A stretch of DNA of 42,863 nt. It comes from an uncultured Bacteroidales bacterium. GTDB lineage: Bacteria; Bacteroidota; Bacteroidia; Bacteroidales; UBA932. A model generated the notes under the pieces. That model was not told where the DNA came from, did not search any database, and saw only the letters and a list, made by a program, of their open reading frames with translations. This document shows positions 41,267 through 42,863 of this stretch, in pieces; the stretch's first letter is position 1, and each line of letters begins with the position of its first letter. A program made the translations under genes and the position numbers. The stretch is from NCBI GenBank assembly GCA_900320545.1, contig ONSU01000019.1:1-42863 (forward strand). The letters are read 5' to 3'.

Positions 41267-41294
41267 GCAGAGTCGGATCCGACTCTGTTTTTTT
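41267..41294 (+). terminator. tRNA-Ser terminator
   Basis: Palindrome CAGAGTCGGATCCGACTCTG followed by a run of seven T. The T run also carries the reverse stop codon of the short-chain dehydrogenase (41293-41295). Confidence 0.85.
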
Positions 41295-42108
41295 ATGCCC
41301 CCGCGGCTGGCGTCCGGGATTTCGCCCCTCTCCCGAGCCGGGGCTTGAGTTTCTTCCAGATCCAGGCCTCGAAGGGCGGAGGAAGCAGGGAGACGAGGGC
41401 GGGAACAAGCCCGTTGATCAGCGAAGGACTTACCCGGCAGCGGCCGCGCATCAGGGCCCGGAGAGCCCGGCGCACCAGCCAGGCGGGCGTGTGGATCAGG
41501 CCGAGTCTTCTTCCCCAGAGGCGCATCTTGTCCGAAAGCCCGTAGAGCGGCGTGTCGATGGCGGCCGGGCAGACCGTCGTCACGGTCACGCCATAGGGTC
41601 TCAGTTCGTAGTACATCGACTCGCCGAAACTCCGCAGATAGGCCTTGGAGGCGGCATAGACCGAGATCCCCGGTGCGGGAATCCTTGCGGCCATCGAGGA
41701 GACGAGCAGCATCCGGCCGCTCCCCCGCTGTTTCATCCGTTCACCGAAAAGCACCACGGACGAAGTGACGAAACCGACGTGCAGGCGCACCATCGCCTCC
41801 GCCTTCGGCAGCAGTTCGGGATTCAGTTCCAGGAAGAAGAACATTCCGGCGTTGTGCACCACAATCTCCGGAAAAGCGTCCATCGCGTCCACCTTCTCCA
41901 GCAGCAGCGAGGCCGCAGCCGGATCCGCCAGATCCAGGAACAGGGGAATCACTTTGACGCCGGACTCGCCGGAGAGGGCCGGAGCCGCTTCATCCAGCTG
42001 GTCCTGGCGGTTGCTGACCATGATGATATCATACCCGCGTCGCGCGAGCTGCCGGCAATATTCCAGTCCCATTCCGGAACTGCCGCCGGTGACAAGGGCA
42101 TAAGCCAT
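41293..42108 (-). CDS. short-chain dehydrogenase/reductase
   Basis: 271 residues. Classical SDR: NAD(P)-binding TGGSSGMG (8-14 region), HNAG at 85-88, a serine near 138 (LLVSSMAARIP) and the catalytic YAASK (Tyr151, Lys155). The C-terminal 60 residues are basic and contain a short hydrophobic patch (INGLVPALVSLLPPPF), suggesting membrane association as in acyl- or steroid-reducing SDRs; the substrate is unknown. It follows clpX by 1 bp on the same strand and ends inside the tRNA terminator. Confidence 0.88.
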   Translation of the reverse strand: MAYALVTGGSSGMGLEYCRQLARRGYDIIMVSNRQDQLDEAAPALSGESGVKVIPLFLDLADPAAASLLLEKVDAMDAFPEIVVHNAGMFFFLELNPELLPKAEAMVRLHVGFVTSSVVLFGERMKQRGSGRMLLVSSMAARIPAPGISVYAASKAYLRSFGESMYYELRPYGVTVTTVCPAAIDTPLYGLSDKMRLWGRRLGLIHTPAWLVRRALRALMRGRCRVSPSLINGLVPALVSLLPPPFEAWIWKKLKPRLGRGAKSRTPAAGA

Positions 42109-42109
42109 T

Positions 42110-42863
42110 CTACAGTGAATTTTTCAGTTTTTCCTGCGCGTATGCTAACGTCAGGGTAAATGTTTTCTTCCGGGAAGACGGGGCCTCGAACATTGCGTCG
42201 GTCATCACCGTCTCGAAAATCCCTCGGAGCCCCCGGGCGCCGAGCTTGTTCTTGATGGAGGTATCCACCACGAAATCAAGCACTTCCGGCTCTATGACCA
42301 GTTTCAGCCCGTCCATCTCGAAGAGCCGCTCATACTGCCGTACGATGGCGTTCTTCGGCTCGGTCAGGATCCGCTTCAGCGCATCCCTGTCGAGCTGGTC
42401 CAGGTAAGTCACGACCGGCAGGCGGCCGACGATCTCGGGGATGAGACCGTAGGAACGGAGGTCCTGCGCATCCACATATTGCAGGAGGTTGTCCTTGTCG
42501 ACCCGCTGCTTCTCCGAGGCGCCGAAGCCGATTACCTGCGTGTTGAGACGCTGGGCGATCTTGCGCTCGATCCCCTCGAAGGCGCCGCCGCAGATGAAAA
42601 GGATATTCTGCGTGTTGACGTGGATGAATTCCTGTTCGGGATGCTTGCGGCCGCCCTGGGGCGGGACGTTGACGACACTCCCCTCCAGCAATTTCAGCAG
42701 CGCCTGCTGCACGCCTTCACCGGATACGTCGCGGGTAATGGACGGATTGTCGCTCTTGCGCGCAATCTTGTCGATCTCGTCGATGAAGACGATGCCCCGC
42801 TCGGCCTCCTTGACATTGTAGTCACATGCCTGAAGGAGCCTTACCAGCAGGCTCTCGATGTCC
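42110..42863 (-). CDS. clpX: ATP-dependent protease ATP-binding subunit ClpX, C-terminal part
   Basis: The 5' end is cut by the right edge; about 250 codons are visible. ClpX unfolds tagged proteins and feeds them to ClpP. The visible part begins just before Walker B ([20 protein letters not shown]) and continues with the highly conserved [34 protein letters not shown] and the sensor-2 GARGLR. The reading frame is open to the window edge. The N-terminal zinc-binding domain and Walker A are outside. Confidence 0.96.
   Translation of the reverse strand, partial: DIESLLVRLLQACDYNVKEAERGIVFIDEIDKIARKSDNPSITRDVSGEGVQQALLKLLEGSVVNVPPQGGRKHPEQEFIHVNTQNILFICGGAFEGIERKIAQRLNTQVIGFGASEKQRVDKDNLLQYVDAQDLRSYGLIPEIVGRLPVVTYLDQLDRDALKRILTEPKNAIVRQYERLFEMDGLKLVIEPEVLDFVVDTSIKNKLGARGLRGIFETVMTDAMFEAPSSRKKTFTLTLAYAQEKLKNSL

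Noticed and set aside
40000-42159. 719-codon open frame antisense to serB, running through the tRNA and the SDR gene
   Set aside because: It crosses a tRNA gene and its terminator, and the opposite-strand proteins are well-known families.

Overview
The window looks like a chromosomal segment of a Bacteroidota bacterium, most likely an uncultured gut-type Bacteroidales with a rather GC-rich genome. The evidence is the Bacteroidota promoter consensus (TTTG, 18-22 bp, TAnnTTTG) in front of many genes, the near absence of Shine-Dalgarno sequences, the many short lipoproteins and outer-membrane barrels, two-subunit glycine dehydrogenase, and a FtcD-type histidine pathway. Genes are packed very tightly: same-strand neighbours often overlap by ATGA, and several convergent pairs share their stop codons. 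I see no phage, transposase, CRISPR array or rRNA. One tRNA gene (Ser, anticodon CGA) is present. Both ends cut genes: a RelA/SpoT-family gene on the left and clpX on the right. The genus cannot be fixed from what I can see.

Layout. 1-5.4 kb: end of an RSH gene, then a leftward group ffh - outer-membrane barrel - 5'-nucleotidase lipoprotein. 5.4-9.4 kb: a lipoprotein, aquaporin Z, a coiled-coil membrane protein and a deoxyhypusine-synthase-like enzyme. Two copies of a structured GC-rich repeat lie in the two divergent intergenic regions here. 9.4-18.5 kb: a leftward glycine block. The run gcvH-gcvPA-gcvPB-lpd continues without a gap into two acyltransferases resembling the glycine-lipid enzymes GlsA and GlsB. 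gcvT and lipoate ligase lplA lie just upstream on the same strand, separated by one rightward lipoprotein gene. 18.6-29.6 kb: a rightward block of lipoprotein, DUF819 permease, porin and ftcD. A leftward glycosyltransferase follows, then a small membrane protein with hutU-hutH-hutI. 29.6-39.9 kb: mostly cell-envelope genes (SH3 protein, phytase-like protein, GDPD lipoprotein, other lipoproteins, OmpA-like protein, DUF4870 protein), a small HExxH protein, a His-rich metal-exporting P-type ATPase, and rmuC. 39.9-42.9 kb: serB, tRNA-Ser, a short-chain dehydrogenase and clpX.

How it fits together. The centre of the window is amino-acid catabolism that feeds one-carbon units to tetrahydrofolate: glycine cleavage with its lipoate ligase on one side, and complete histidine degradation (HutH, HutU, HutI, FtcD) on the other. 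The two halves meet at a divergent promoter region at 18.45-18.64 kb that holds an unusual twin-hairpin element. Glycine cleavage and putative glycine-lipid synthesis appear to share one promoter, so glycine breakdown and glycine use in lipids may be co-expressed.

Most unusual points: (1) a two-copy structured repeat whose hairpin arms differ in sequence between copies but stay self-complementary; (2) the gcv-lpd-gls operon; (3) three copies of a short palindrome inside or ending coding genes; (4) the twin AATCGTGC hairpins; (5) a DHS-like protein that keeps the catalytic lysine but seems to have lost spermidine-binding residues; (6) convergent genes sharing palindromic stop tetranucleotides.
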